A DNA stretch of 64,000 nucleotides from Pantoea sp. WMus005 (GTDB taxonomy: Bacteria > Pseudomonadota > Gammaproteobacteria > Enterobacterales > Enterobacteriaceae), in contig NZ_JACBXU010000004.1 in the NCBI RefSeq assembly GCF_013415305.1, positions 186,001 to 250,000 on the forward strand, read 5' to 3'. Numbering within the stretch: the first letter of the stretch is position 1; each line of letters begins with the position of its first letter. The notes under the pieces are model-generated. The model searched no databases, had not been told where the DNA came from, and saw only the letters and a program-made list of their open reading frames with translations. This document shows, piece after piece, positions 51,903 to 61,346 of the stretch. The position numbers were made by a program, and so were the translations under genes.

Positions 51903-53987
51903 TCAGACCGGCACTGAGGCTGTCGGCGTTCGCAGCAGGGGAAAATTAAACGCATCAACCCGGTCCGCTGGCGTCGGCTTGCCCAGCAGATACCCCTGCA
52001 GCGCATCAAAGCCCAGGCTGGTGAGCAACTGCTGCTGCTCTTCCGTCTCAACACCTTCCGCCACCATGCGCAGGTTAAGGCTCTGCGCCAGCGTCAGCAT
52101 CGCGCTGACCACGGTCGCATCTTCACTGCCAGGGCGCAGACAGTTGATAAAGCTGCGATCGATTTTGAGTTCACTGGCATCCAGATCCTTAAGATGCAGC
52201 AGGTTGGCATAGCCGATGCCGAAATTATCAATGGCCACGCTGACGCCCGCCTGCTGCAGTTCACGAATACGCTGCTGGCTGAAAACGGGATCGCGCATAG
52301 CTATCACTTCCGTGATCTCCAGCATCAGCGCACTCCCGGGCAACTGATACCGCGCCAGCGTCTGCGTCAGGGTGTTCAGCAAATCACGCTGGTGAAACTG
52401 CAACGCGGAAAGATTCACCGAGACCGTCCAGTCGCTGTGGCCCTGACTGTGCCAGATTCTCAGCTGACGGCACGCCTCATCGATTACCCAGTTGCCGAGC
52501 GCGACAATCTGGCCGGTTTTTTCGGCACGCGGCAGAAACAGTTCCGGCGTCAGAATACCGCGCTGCGGATGCTGCCAGCGCAGCAGTGCTTCGAACCCCA
52601 TGAGTCGTGTGCCACCGGAACGGAATTTAGGCTGATAGAACAGGCGCATCTGCTGGCGATCGATCGCCTCCCAAAGATCGTTTGCCAGCTCCAGCTGATG
52701 CTGTGTCGCAATTCTCATCTCCGCTTCAAACAGGCACCAGCCGTTTCGTCCGCTGTGTTTGGTGTGGTACATCGCTGCATCGGCGTTCAGCAGCAGCTCC
52801 TGCCGGTTGAGGCCGTGCAGCGGAAATATTGCGATGCCCGCGCTGAGTGAAACGTGCAGCACGTAGCGATCCAGCTCGAACGGCGTACTGATTACTTTAA
52901 CCAGTTTTTGCGCCAGCTGACAGGACGGGCTAATGTCGCACGCCTCTGCCATCAGCACAAATTCATCGCCGCCCAGACGCACCAGCAGCATCGTGTTACT
53001 GAGCTGGCTGCGCAACCGCTCCGCTACTGCCACCAGCAAGCGATCACCGACGTGGTGCCCCCAGGTGTCATTCACCGCTTTGAAGCCATCGAGATCCATG
53101 TAGATCACGGCAAAGCGATGCTCATGGAGCATCGCCTGTTTAATGGCCAGATCGAGCTGCTGCTCCAGCATCACCCGATTGGGCAGCGTGGTCAGGTTGT
53201 CATGCAGCGCCAGCTGACGCAGCTCCTGGTTAGCGCGCCGGAGTCGGGTCGCCAGCCGCGCGGCGCGCAGCTGCGCATCCAGCATGGAGCTCAGCAGCGT
53301 GACACCCAGAATGATCAACGTAATCAGCGTCACCCACAACGCCAGCCCCGGATTACTGACGCCGCCCGGCTGCATTGTGCTGCTCTCACTGAAGTGGGCT
53401 GCAGACATGCCAACATAGTGCATACCGGCGATGGCGATGCCCATTACCAGCGAGGCAAGGCCCCGCCTCATCAGCAGAGGATGGTCGGCCTGACGCAGAT
53501 GAAACGCCAGCCACAGCGCCAGACCTGAGGCCGCTAAGGCAATCAGTATGGAGAGCGCGATCCGCAGTGCATCCCACTCCGGTCGCGGATCAATCAACAG
53601 TGCATACATGCCGAGATAGTGCATCACTACGACCCCAGCGCTGAGGATTAGCGCGCCGCGCAGCAGCCGCGGACGCGTGAGATGCAGACCGCCCACCGTC
53701 TGACCAAAGGCGAGCATAGACGCCAGAATAGCCACCAGCAACGAGAGGATCGTCAGCCGTGTGTCAAAACGCATCGTCATCGGCATCATCATCGCCAGCA
53801 TCCCGATAAAGTGCATCGCCCAGATGCCAATGCCCATGGCGGTGCCGCTCACCAGCAGCCATAACCGGGCGCTCCAGCCACGGGATACTGCCACCCGTCC
53901 GGCGGTATCCAGGGCTGTAAAAGAAGCAATAAACGCCACGATCAGCGAAACGCCGATCAGAACGTTATCCCAGGTGACAGGCAACAT
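51903..53987 (-). CDS. MHYT-GGDEF-EAL paralogue with altered EAL motif
   Basis: A 694-residue membrane protein with the same architecture as its downstream neighbour: MHYT signatures MHFIGML, MHYLGMY and MHYVGMS; GGDEF motif RLGGDEFVLMAE; EAL motif FEALLRWQHP. The second EAL metal motif, normally DDFGTGYSSL, reads DNFGIGYANL. The Asn replaces a metal-binding Asp, so phosphodiesterase activity is probably lost while c-di-GMP binding or cyclase activity may remain. GGAG lies before the ATG. The two genes are 147 bases apart and most likely arose by tandem duplication. Confidence 0.92.
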   Translation of the reverse strand: MLPVTWDNVLIGVSLIVAFIASFTALDTAGRVAVSRGWSARLWLLVSGTAMGIGIWAMHFIGMLAMMMPMTMRFDTRLTILSLLVAILASMLAFGQTVGGLHLTRPRLLRGALILSAGVVVMHYLGMYALLIDPRPEWDALRIALSILIALAASGLALWLAFHLRQADHPLLMRRGLASLVMGIAIAGMHYVGMSAAHFSESSTMQPGGVSNPGLALWVTLITLIILGVTLLSSMLDAQLRAARLATRLRRANQELRQLALHDNLTTLPNRVMLEQQLDLAIKQAMLHEHRFAVIYMDLDGFKAVNDTWGHHVGDRLLVAVAERLRSQLSNTMLLVRLGGDEFVLMAEACDISPSCQLAQKLVKVISTPFELDRYVLHVSLSAGIAIFPLHGLNRQELLLNADAAMYHTKHSGRNGWCLFEAEMRIATQHQLELANDLWEAIDRQQMRLFYQPKFRSGGTRLMGFEALLRWQHPQRGILTPELFLPRAEKTGQIVALGNWVIDEACRQLRIWHSQGHSDWTVSVNLSALQFHQRDLLNTLTQTLARYQLPGSALMLEITEVIAMRDPVFSQQRIRELQQAGVSVAIDNFGIGYANLLHLKDLDASELKIDRSFINCLRPGSEDATVVSAMLTLAQSLNLRMVAEGVETEEQQQLLTSLGFDALQGYLLGKPTPADRVDAFNFPLLRTPTASVPV

Positions 53988-54120
53988 CTGTAGCTCCTCA
54001 CCACCCGCGCAGAAACGGATGCTGTGTGTAGTCTGATAAATGATCTAAAAACACCTGATGGGTGAAGGTGTTTAAATTTCGGTATGTTGTGAACCCGAAG
54101 GCCCGGCAAAACATGTCCGC

Positions 54121-54148
54121 AGACGCAGGCCCTTAAAGGCCTGCGTCT
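54121..54148. promoter_or_regulatory. 11-bp perfect hairpin in the gap between MHYT and fimbrial genes
   Basis: AGACGCAGGCC / GGCCTGCGTCT with a CTTAAA loop, followed by a second stem TTACCCG / CGGGTAA (54149-54175). It lies in the gene-free stretch 53988-54530. There is no long T-run and no gene needing termination on either side, so a leader structure or small RNA is possible. Confidence 0.4.
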
Positions 54149-54397
54149 TATTACCCGTCTGCTTTGCCAGCGGGTAAATCGTTATTATGTCTGATTGGTA
54201 AAGGAACATATCACCGAAGCAGAAAGCCTGTCAGATGCCAAAAAAACCCGGGATTTTGCTTTCCCGTTTTGCTTATACGCCTTGCTGTAACTGGGTTATC
54301 GGCCAGAGAAGTCATTTGATTAATGGAAAATAAATGGCAGGACTTCGCGTAATGCATTAAGTGATCTATAGTAAGTAAAATTGATATAAATCATCAT

Positions 54398-54423
54398 TCT
54401 TAAGTCTAAGATTTATCTTAAGA
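54398..54423 (+). promoter_or_regulatory. RcsAB-box-like palindrome upstream of the fimbrial operon
   Basis: TAAGATTTATCTTA (54407-54420) is a 14-base palindrome (TAAGAT-TT-ATCTTA) nested in outer arms TCTTAAG/CTTAAGA. It matches the RcsAB box TAAGAATATTCCTA at 10 of 14 positions. It lies about 110 bases before the first pilin ATG. Confidence 0.45.
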
Positions 54424-54530
54424 CAGCGGCACTGCCCGCCTTGCTACTTTTATTTCCTTACTTTGGGTTGAATCGTTAAGAAACACCGGGTGAAAAAGCA
54501 CTGACTCTCGATAATCCGTAAGGAAATATT

Positions 54531-55100
54531 ATGAAACTCAAGCTTTTTCTGTGTGCCATTGCAGGTTTTACTGTCGCAATTCCCGCATTAACCCAGGCGG
54601 CGACGACCTCGGGAACCATCAATGCTACGTTAACGCTGACCACCGGGTGCCTGGTGAACGGTCAGTCAGCCACGGCGGGTGTCAACTTCGGTACCCTGAA
54701 CTTTGGTAGCAGCGCCGCCACCTTTGATACTCTGAACGCCACACTGGTTGGTGCGGCAGGTAACGGTATTTTTGTCCGCTGCACCACGGGTCAGGACTAC
54801 AGCGTGGTGGTGACCAGCAGTAATGCTGCGCCGGCGACCATCTATGGCACTGCCTCGACATCGCCGCGTTATCTGATTCTCGGATCGAATAATGCGCAGG
54901 GCATCGCCTATACCCTTTACAGTGACGCCTCCTTCACCACGGCGATCGCCAACAATACACCTATCGCGGCCAGTGGAACCACTGACCCGACGCGGGGAAC
55001 CAACTACGCCATTTATGGCCGGGTGGTTGGCGGTGGTTTTAATCCCCTGATTCCTGCCGGAACCTATACCGATACGATTAACGTTGCCGTGAACTATTAA
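54531..55100 (+). CDS. Spore-coat-U domain major fimbrial subunit (CsuA/B-like)
   Basis: A 189-residue secreted pilin. The signal peptide MKLKLFLCAIAGFTVAIPAL ends ...TQA-ATTSG. The SCPU beta-sandwich has two conserved cysteines (TTGCLVNG, FVRCTTG) and the typical C-terminus PAGTYTDTINVAVNY with the final Tyr. Ala/Thr/Ser/Gly-rich composition as in CsuA/B of Acinetobacter. First gene of a five-gene archaic chaperone-usher operon, likely the shaft subunit. AAGGA precedes the ATG. Confidence 0.87.
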   Translation: MKLKLFLCAIAGFTVAIPALTQAATTSGTINATLTLTTGCLVNGQSATAGVNFGTLNFGSSAATFDTLNATLVGAAGNGIFVRCTTGQDYSVVVTSSNAAPATIYGTASTSPRYLILGSNNAQGIAYTLYSDASFTTAIANNTPIAASGTTDPTRGTNYAIYGRVVGGGFNPLIPAGTYTDTINVAVNY

Positions 55101-55122
55101 CTGCTGTCGCAGGTAAATAAGG

Positions 55123-55638
55123 GTGGTTCTCTGGCGATCCTGCCTGATGATCGCATGCGGTCTGCCTCTGCTGATAGTGAGCATCAGCGCCTGGAGTCTG
55201 CCCACCAGCACCTTCCAGGTTACCGCTTCGGTGGTGGCAGGCTGCGTGATATCTGGTACCAATACCGGCGTTTTTGGCACGCTTAATTTCGGTTCGCAGT
55301 CTGGCGTGGCGGCCACAACCGTCAGCGCCAGCTTTCTGCAAAGCACCTCTATAAATCTTGCCTGTACACCGGGCACCACACTAAGTATGAGCATTAATCA
55401 GGGCAGCAATTTCACCACCACCCGCAACCTGAAGCTGCCCAATTTCAGCAATACCGTTCCCTATACGCTCTTTAGTAACGCCAGCCACACCACGGTGATC
55501 CCGGTCAACCAGGCGGTGCCGCTGAGCTACAGCAATGCCAGTAATATTACGCTGCCGATCTATGGCCAGCTACAACTCCCCGGCACCGCGCGCGCCGGCG
55601 TTTATACCGATACGCTGACCGTCACCCTGAGCTGGTGA
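55123..55638 (+). CDS. Spore-coat-U domain minor fimbrial subunit
   Basis: A 171-residue secreted SCPU protein. The signal region reads CLMIACGLPLLIVSISAWSLP. The SCPU domain has the paired cysteines VVAGCVISG and NLACTPG, and a C-terminal RAGVYTDTLTVTLSW. The start is GTG at 55123 (AGG 9 bases before); ATG at 55147 is an alternative. Acinetobacter csu has two minor subunits (csuA, csuB); this locus has only one. Probably a linker between shaft and tip. Confidence 0.85.
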   Translation: MVLWRSCLMIACGLPLLIVSISAWSLPTSTFQVTASVVAGCVISGTNTGVFGTLNFGSQSGVAATTVSASFLQSTSINLACTPGTTLSMSINQGSNFTTTRNLKLPNFSNTVPYTLFSNASHTTVIPVNQAVPLSYSNASNITLPIYGQLQLPGTARAGVYTDTLTVTLSW

Positions 55639-55663
55639 GGCAATAGAAAACAAGGATATGAAC

Positions 55664-56359
55664 ATGAAGTCACTGCGCGCCCTGCTGCTGCTGAGTCCCA
55701 CCCTGATCTCTCCGGTCTTTGCCGCTAATTCGGTGATGATCTGGCCTATTGATCCCGCGATTAATCCTGAAGAGAAAGCCAGTGAGCTCTGGCTGGAGAA
55801 TCGCGGTAGCAGCACCACCATGATGCAGATCCGCGTCTTCAACTGGCAGCAAATCAACGGCCAGGAGCAGTATCAGACCCAGCAGCAGGTGGTCGCCAGC
55901 CCGCCGATGGTGCGGATGGAACCGGGCCAGAAACAGCTGGTCAGGCTGATTAAACAGACGCCGCCCGCGGCCGGTAAAGAGCTGGCCTACCGGGTGTTGC
56001 TGGATGAGATCCCGACACCGCGCACGCCTGGCGAGAATCAGGCCGGACTGACTTTCCAGATGCGCTATTCGGTGCCGCTGTTTGTTTATGGCGCCGGGCT
56101 CTCCACCGACACCGCCCGCCCGGCTCTGCGCTGGCAACAGGTCAGCGAGGGCGGCAAACGCTGGCTGCAACTGACTAACAGCGGCAACGGCCATGCCCGG
56201 CTGAGCAATGTCGCGATTGGGGGTCGCAAACTGGGTGAAGGTTTATATGGCTATGTGCTGGCGGACAGCGCTTACCGCTGGCCGCTCACTTCGCCGGTCA
56301 GCGGCGAGCTTACCGCAGAGGTCAACAAGAGCCCGTGGCGCAGCGCTGCCCAGAAGTAA
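55664..56359 (+). CDS. Archaic-type periplasmic fimbrial chaperone (CsuC-like)
   Basis: A 231-residue PapD-like chaperone with signal peptide MKSLRALLLLSPTLISPVFA. Two Ig-like domains follow. SVMIWPIDPAINPEEKASELWLENRG, VRMEPGQKQLVRLI (G1/subunit-binding basic residues) and YRVLLDEIP are recognisable. It holds pilins for donor-strand complementation before delivery to the usher. AAGGA is 7 bases from the ATG at 55664; the ATG at 55658 is too close to it. Follows the minor subunit by 25 bases. Confidence 0.9.
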   Translation: MKSLRALLLLSPTLISPVFAANSVMIWPIDPAINPEEKASELWLENRGSSTTMMQIRVFNWQQINGQEQYQTQQQVVASPPMVRMEPGQKQLVRLIKQTPPAAGKELAYRVLLDEIPTPRTPGENQAGLTFQMRYSVPLFVYGAGLSTDTARPALRWQQVSEGGKRWLQLTNSGNGHARLSNVAIGGRKLGEGLYGYVLADSAYRWPLTSPVSGELTAEVNKSPWRSAAQK

Positions 56360-56366
56360 GCGCTGA

Positions 56367-58814
56367 ATGAGACCTTTTTCCCTGCATCCCTGCGCGCTGG
56401 CGGTGGCCAGCGTCATCTACGCTTTTACGCCGGAGCCTGCGCTGGCGGAGACTTACTCATCCCTGCCACCGCCACCCAGCCTGCAGACCAGCAACAGCGG
56501 TCAGCAATATATGCTGGAGCTGGTGATCAACCAGCAGGAGAACGGCAATATTGTGCCGGTCGAACAGCGCGACGGTCATTTCTGGCTACGCAGCGGCGAT
56601 CTTCAGCGTGCCGGTCTGCCACCGGATAAGCTGGGTCAGCAGGAACAGGTGGATATCAGCAGCCTGCAACCCGTCAGGGTGGAGTATGACGCTGCGCGGC
56701 AGCGACTGCTGCTCACCGTGCCGCCTGAGTGGCTGCCCGGTCAGGTGATTGGCGAGGCGAAGAACGGGCCGCGCTATCCGGGGCGCACCAGCAGCGGTGC
56801 GCTGATCAACTACGACCTCTACGCCAGCCGCACCGATACCACCGGCACCCGACTTGCTGCCGGAAACGAACTGCGGCTGTTTGGTGATGCCGGACACTTC
56901 TCCACCAACGGCGTCTGGCAGCAGCAGCTGGAAGGCCGAACGACGTCTCAGGACAACGGCTATATCCGCTACGACAGCTGGTGGAGTAACGAAGATGAGA
57001 ACACGGCGGTGAGCTGGCGGGTCGGCGATCTGGTGACTGACTCGCTCGCCTGGAGCAGCAGCGTGCGGCTCGGCGGTATCCGCGTCGGTCGCGACTTCAG
57101 CGTCCGTCCCGATCTGGTGACTTATCCGCTGCCCGCCTTTTCCGGCCAGGCCGCCGTTCCCTCCACTGTCGATCTTTTTATCAACGGCTATCGTTCCAGC
57201 CAGGCAAACGTGCAGCCAGGCCCCTGGTCGATGACCAATGTGCCGTTCGTTAACGGCGCAGGTGACGCGGTGATTACCACTACCGACGCGGTGGGCCGAC
57301 GCGTCACCACCACCATGCCGTTTTACGTCTCCAGTAACCTGCTGAAATCGGGGTTGTCGGACTATGCCTTCTCTGCCGGAGCAATACGCGAGAACTACGG
57401 CCTTAAAAACTTCGATTACGGTGCGGCTGCCGCCAGCGGCTCATATCGCTACGGCATGACCGACTGGCTGACGCTGGAGAGTCATGCCGAAGGCAGCGAA
57501 ACTCTGGCGATGGGTGGGCTGGGGGGACAGCTGCGTGTCGGCAGCTGGGGTGTGGTTAACGGCGCAGTGGCGCAAAGTCAGCTCGATGGTGAAAGCGGCA
57601 GGCAATATAGCTGGGGTTATCAGTACAACAATCGCTGGTTCAACATCGGCACGCAGCAGACCCAGCGCAGCAGCGACTTTGGCAACCTGGCTCTGGTCGG
57701 CAGCCGTGCCGGTAGCCAGGCGGATAGCCGTTACGCGCTGTCGCGCCGCAGTGCCCAGTACAGCGCCAGCGTCTCACTGAACCGCTTTGGCAGCATCGGT
57801 GCCGCCTTCATCGATATCACCGACGGCCAGGGCGATCGTACCCGCTTGTGGAACCTCTCCTGGAGTAAAAATCTGTGGGGCAACAGCAGCCTCTATGTCT
57901 CAGCCAGCCGTGATCAGGAGGAGAAGCGCTGGACCGGCGCCCTCTCGCTGGTGATTCCGTTTGGCGAACAGGGCAGCGCGGCAATCAGCACCGAACGCGA
58001 TCAGCGCGGCCGCGACAGCCAGCGTATCTATGCTTCCAGCGCCATGCCCAGCGACGGCGGGTTCGCCTGGGATGCCTCATGGGCGAATCAGAGCGGTGAC
58101 AGCGGTGATTACCGTCAGGGTAGTCTGCGCTATCGCAACAACCAGATCGACACCTCCGGCGGCTTCTACGGCGATAATGACAACCTGACGCAGTGGGCTG
58201 ATCTCTCTGGCGCGCTGGTGTTAATGGACAACAGCGTCTTTGCCGCAAACGCCATCAACGACGCCTTTGTGCTGGTGAAAACCCGCTATCCCGACGTGAA
58301 CGTGCGCTATGAAAATCAGTCGATGGGACGCACCAATCAGCAGGGCTATCTGCTGGTGCCCGCCATCAGCAGTTACTACCCGGCCAAATATGATATCGAC
58401 ACGCTCGACCTGCCCGCCGATATGACTACGCCTCATGTTGAGCAGCGTTTTGCGGTGAAACGTCAGAGCGGCTACCTGCTTAACTTCCCGGTGGAGAAAC
58501 TGCGTTCAGCCAGCGTGATCCTGGTCGATGCGCAGGGCGAGCCGCTGCCGGTCTCAAGCCTGGTGCAGCGTCCTGACCACCCCACCGAGTATGTTGGCTG
58601 GGATGGCATCGTCTGGATGGAAAATCTCACTGCTCGTAATCCGGTGAAGGTGGTGACGCCCGATGGCCGCCACTGTGAAACCGAACTGCGCATCGCCAGC
58701 GGTCAGCCGCAGGCGCTGAAAACTTACGGCCCCCTGACCTGTGCGCTGCCCGCGCCCGCCGCTGGCAGCGCCGCCTCTCCCGCTGAATCTTTTACGTCCG
58801 GAACCCAACCATGA
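56367..58814 (+). CDS. Archaic-type outer-membrane fimbrial usher (CsuD-like)
   Basis: An 815-residue usher. The signal peptide ends near PEPALA. The N-terminal domain has YMLELVINQQENGNIVPVEQRDGHFWL. A 24-strand barrel follows with a plug domain (VPFVNGAGDAVITTTDAVGRRVTTTMPFYVS), then C-terminal domains (FVLVKTRYPDVNVRYENQSMGRTNQQGYLLVP, CETELRIASG). Length and order match archaic CsuD ushers. It takes subunit-chaperone complexes and exports the fibre. Its stop overlaps the tip gene start (ATGA). Confidence 0.92.
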   Translation: MRPFSLHPCALAVASVIYAFTPEPALAETYSSLPPPPSLQTSNSGQQYMLELVINQQENGNIVPVEQRDGHFWLRSGDLQRAGLPPDKLGQQEQVDISSLQPVRVEYDAARQRLLLTVPPEWLPGQVIGEAKNGPRYPGRTSSGALINYDLYASRTDTTGTRLAAGNELRLFGDAGHFSTNGVWQQQLEGRTTSQDNGYIRYDSWWSNEDENTAVSWRVGDLVTDSLAWSSSVRLGGIRVGRDFSVRPDLVTYPLPAFSGQAAVPSTVDLFINGYRSSQANVQPGPWSMTNVPFVNGAGDAVITTTDAVGRRVTTTMPFYVSSNLLKSGLSDYAFSAGAIRENYGLKNFDYGAAAASGSYRYGMTDWLTLESHAEGSETLAMGGLGGQLRVGSWGVVNGAVAQSQLDGESGRQYSWGYQYNNRWFNIGTQQTQRSSDFGNLALVGSRAGSQADSRYALSRRSAQYSASVSLNRFGSIGAAFIDITDGQGDRTRLWNLSWSKNLWGNSSLYVSASRDQEEKRWTGALSLVIPFGEQGSAAISTERDQRGRDSQRIYASSAMPSDGGFAWDASWANQSGDSGDYRQGSLRYRNNQIDTSGGFYGDNDNLTQWADLSGALVLMDNSVFAANAINDAFVLVKTRYPDVNVRYENQSMGRTNQQGYLLVPAISSYYPAKYDIDTLDLPADMTTPHVEQRFAVKRQSGYLLNFPVEKLRSASVILVDAQGEPLPVSSLVQRPDHPTEYVGWDGIVWMENLTARNPVKVVTPDGRHCETELRIASGQPQALKTYGPLTCALPAPAAGSAASPAESFTSGTQP

Positions 58815-59788
58815 TGAAATCGCTGTTACTGGCTGGCCTGCTGCTGATACTGCCTTCACTGGGTTACGCTGCCTGCACCCTGCCCGCCTCCACCGCCAGC
58901 TTTGGATCGGTTACTACCTTTGTAGCGAACACTGCCGTCAGTTCGGTCACCACCAACGCCAACGTCAACTGTGGGTCAGGCTCGGCGGTGTCGCTGCTCG
59001 GCAATAACCAGATCACATTTCAGCTGACCAGTGCGACCAATATCAGCGGCACGCGCGGCGTCCTGAAGCGCAGCGGAGATACCGGCAGCGATAATGTGCC
59101 GGTACGGCTCTGCACCGACAGCGCCTGTGCCGGTGAACTGACCATTGGCGGCACGCCGTTTGTTTATAGCTCCCAGACCCTGGCTAATCTGGCCGGTCTG
59201 CTGGGCAGCCTTAACTTCGCGATTCCGGTTTATCTGCGTACCGTGCCCGGTCAGGTGGTGGCCGCGGGTACCTATACCGTCACGCTGAATATGGCGGTGA
59301 CTTACCGCATCTGCACCAGTGTCAATGTCGTCAATTTCTGTTTAAACGAGCAGAATGGCAGCGGCGTGATCCCGATTAACATCACCGTTATCCTCACCAA
59401 TGATTGCACCACGATTACGGCGCCCAATATCAGCTTTGGCAGCGCGCCGCTGGTGGGCAGCTTCTCTGCCGTATCGCAGACCATCAATGTGCTGTGCAGT
59501 AAAGGCAGCACCTATACCGTCGGGCTGAGCAATGGCAGCTATCCGGTGGGCAGCGTCAGAAATATGGCGAGCGGGACGAATCGTCTGAGCTATGAAATTT
59601 ACCAGGGCACCACCAGCAATCGCTGGGGACCAACGGGCACGGAACGCTGGAGCAGCACCACCTCGACGGCGGTATCCACAGATGGACTGACGCGCGGCTT
59701 TAATTACACCGCGCGCATCCTGACCACTCAGAACACGCCGCCTGCGGGAAACTACAGCGACAGCGTGGTGGTCGATTTGTCATTTTAA
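58811..59788 (+). CDS. Two-domain spore-coat-U tip adhesin (CsuE-like)
   Basis: A 325-residue secreted protein with signal peptide MMKSLLLAGLLLILPSLGYA. The N-terminal SCPU-like receptor domain spans about 22-165 (Cys in AACTLPAST, VNCGSGS, RLCTDSACAG). The C-terminal SCPU pilin domain spans about 185-325 (TNDCTTITAPNISFGS, VLCSKGS, final NYSDSVVVDLSF). CsuE, the tip adhesin of Acinetobacter, has this two-domain plan and binds abiotic surfaces by hydrophobic loops. Last gene of the operon, overlapping the convergent MFS gene by four bases. Confidence 0.88.
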   Translation: MMKSLLLAGLLLILPSLGYAACTLPASTASFGSVTTFVANTAVSSVTTNANVNCGSGSAVSLLGNNQITFQLTSATNISGTRGVLKRSGDTGSDNVPVRLCTDSACAGELTIGGTPFVYSSQTLANLAGLLGSLNFAIPVYLRTVPGQVVAAGTYTVTLNMAVTYRICTSVNVVNFCLNEQNGSGVIPINITVILTNDCTTITAPNISFGSAPLVGSFSAVSQTINVLCSKGSTYTVGLSNGSYPVGSVRNMASGTNRLSYEIYQGTTSNRWGPTGTERWSSTTSTAVSTDGLTRGFNYTARILTTQNTPPAGNYSDSVVVDLSF

Positions 59789-61110
59789 AGTGAGGCGCTG
59801 ACCGCCGTCGTGCCGTTATGACGCAACCGATACTGCTTCACCATCCGGCCAATCAGCAGCGTACCAATCAGCCCGCAGACGGCAGCAAAGGTCAGCCAGA
59901 CGCCAGGCATCGCTTTATCGCCCGTGGCGTGGATCAGATAGCTGGAGATAGCTGGCGTGAAGCCGCCAAACAGTGCCGTCGCCAGGCTATAGGCCATGGA
60001 GAAACCGGCTGCGCGCACCTCGGCAGGCATAATCTCCGCCAGATAAACCACCATCGCACCGTTGTAACTGGCATAGAGGAACGACAGCCACAGCTCCGCT
60101 TCCAGCAGGTGGGCGAAGCTGGCCGACCCCACCATCCAGTGCAGCACCGGCCAGGTGGTGACAATCATCAGCAGGGTAAAGCCAATCAGCAACGGACGGC
60201 GTCCGACGCGGTCCGACAGCGCGCCCATCAGCGGCAGCCAGAAGAGATTGGAAACACCTACACAGAGCGTCACCAGAAACGCCTGCTTGTCACTCATCAT
60301 CAACACGGTTTTGCCAAAGGTCGGCGTAAAAGCGGTGATCATGTAGAACATGACCGTGGTGGTGACCACCATCAGCATTCCTGCCAGCACCAGCGCCCAG
60401 TTGCTGGCGACTGAGCGCATGATTTCCGTCATGCTCGGATGATGTTTACGTTTGCTGAACGCTTCAGTCTCTTCCAGCATCCGGCGGATATAGAACAGGA
60501 ACGGCACAATCAGGCAGCCGACCACAAACGGGATACGCCAGCCCCACTCCGTCACCGCCTCTTTCGCCAGCAGATGATTCAGCATCAGACCCAGCAGCGC
60601 AGCAAAGATCACCGCAATCTGCTGACTGCCCGACTGCCAGCTGACGAAGAAGCCTTTGCGTCCTTCGGGCGCGACTTCGGCCAGATAGACCGACACCCCG
60701 CCCAGCTCAACGCCCGCCGAGAAGCCCTGCAGCAGTCGTCCCAGCAGGATCAGAATGGGCGCTGCCACGCCCAGCGTGGCATAGCCTGGCACCACCGCAA
60801 TGGTCAGGGTACCTATCGCCATCAGGCCCAGCGTCAGTAACAGGCCTTTACGACGACCATGATGGTCGATGTAAGCCCCCAGAATGATCGCCCCCAATGG
60901 GCGCATAAGAAAGCCAGCACCAAAGGTCATCAGGGTCAGCATCAGGGAGGCAAACGGGTCATCACCAGGGAAGAAGGTTTTTGAAATGGCGGTCGCGTAG
61001 TAGCCGAACACCATGAAATCGTACATCTCCAGGAAGTTACCACTGGTGACGGTGAAAATGGTTCGGGCGGCACTTTTCGGTGGGTTTTGTAAAGACGGGG
61101 TGTGACTCAT
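59785..61110 (-). CDS. MHS-family citrate/tricarballylate-type proton symporter
   Basis: A 441-residue, 12-helix MFS transporter of the metabolite:H+ symporter group. VTSGNFLEMYDFMVFGYYATAI, GAGFLMRPLGAIILGAYIDHHGRRKGL (loop 2-3 signature), LLGRLLQGFSAGVELGGVSVYLAE and GALSDRVGRRPLL match the CitA/TcuC branch closely. Substrate is citrate or tricarballylate by similarity. No catabolic partner gene lies beside it. Monocistronic. Confidence 0.87.
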   Translation of the reverse strand: MSHTPSLQNPPKSAARTIFTVTSGNFLEMYDFMVFGYYATAISKTFFPGDDPFASLMLTLMTFGAGFLMRPLGAIILGAYIDHHGRRKGLLLTLGLMAIGTLTIAVVPGYATLGVAAPILILLGRLLQGFSAGVELGGVSVYLAEVAPEGRKGFFVSWQSGSQQIAVIFAALLGLMLNHLLAKEAVTEWGWRIPFVVGCLIVPFLFYIRRMLEETEAFSKRKHHPSMTEIMRSVASNWALVLAGMLMVVTTTVMFYMITAFTPTFGKTVLMMSDKQAFLVTLCVGVSNLFWLPLMGALSDRVGRRPLLIGFTLLMIVTTWPVLHWMVGSASFAHLLEAELWLSFLYASYNGAMVVYLAEIMPAEVRAAGFSMAYSLATALFGGFTPAISSYLIHATGDKAMPGVWLTFAAVCGLIGTLLIGRMVKQYRLRHNGTTAVSASL

Positions 61111-61297
61111 AACGGCTTCCTGTTGTTTTTTAGCCGTTTTAGCCTGCCTGAAGCAGGATTAATGTGACCAGAGTCACCATTGCACTTTACAAATCTATGT
61201 ACATAAGTAACAACCAATTAACAATTCAGATCGGGCAGCATAAGTGATCAGTCTGGCCGACGATCTTCCTGATTTTATCTGGCTGGCGCGCGAGTAT

Positions 61298-61327
61298 AAA
61301 AAAAGGCGACCTGAGCAGTCGCCTTTT
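61298..61327 (-). terminator. Terminator of exbBD
   Basis: Minus strand AAAAGGCGAC-TGCTCAG-GTCGCCTTTT followed by further Ts, 20 bases beyond the exbD stop. A classic strong terminator. Confidence 0.9.
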
Positions 61328-61346
61328 ATTCGTGCCGGATAACACG

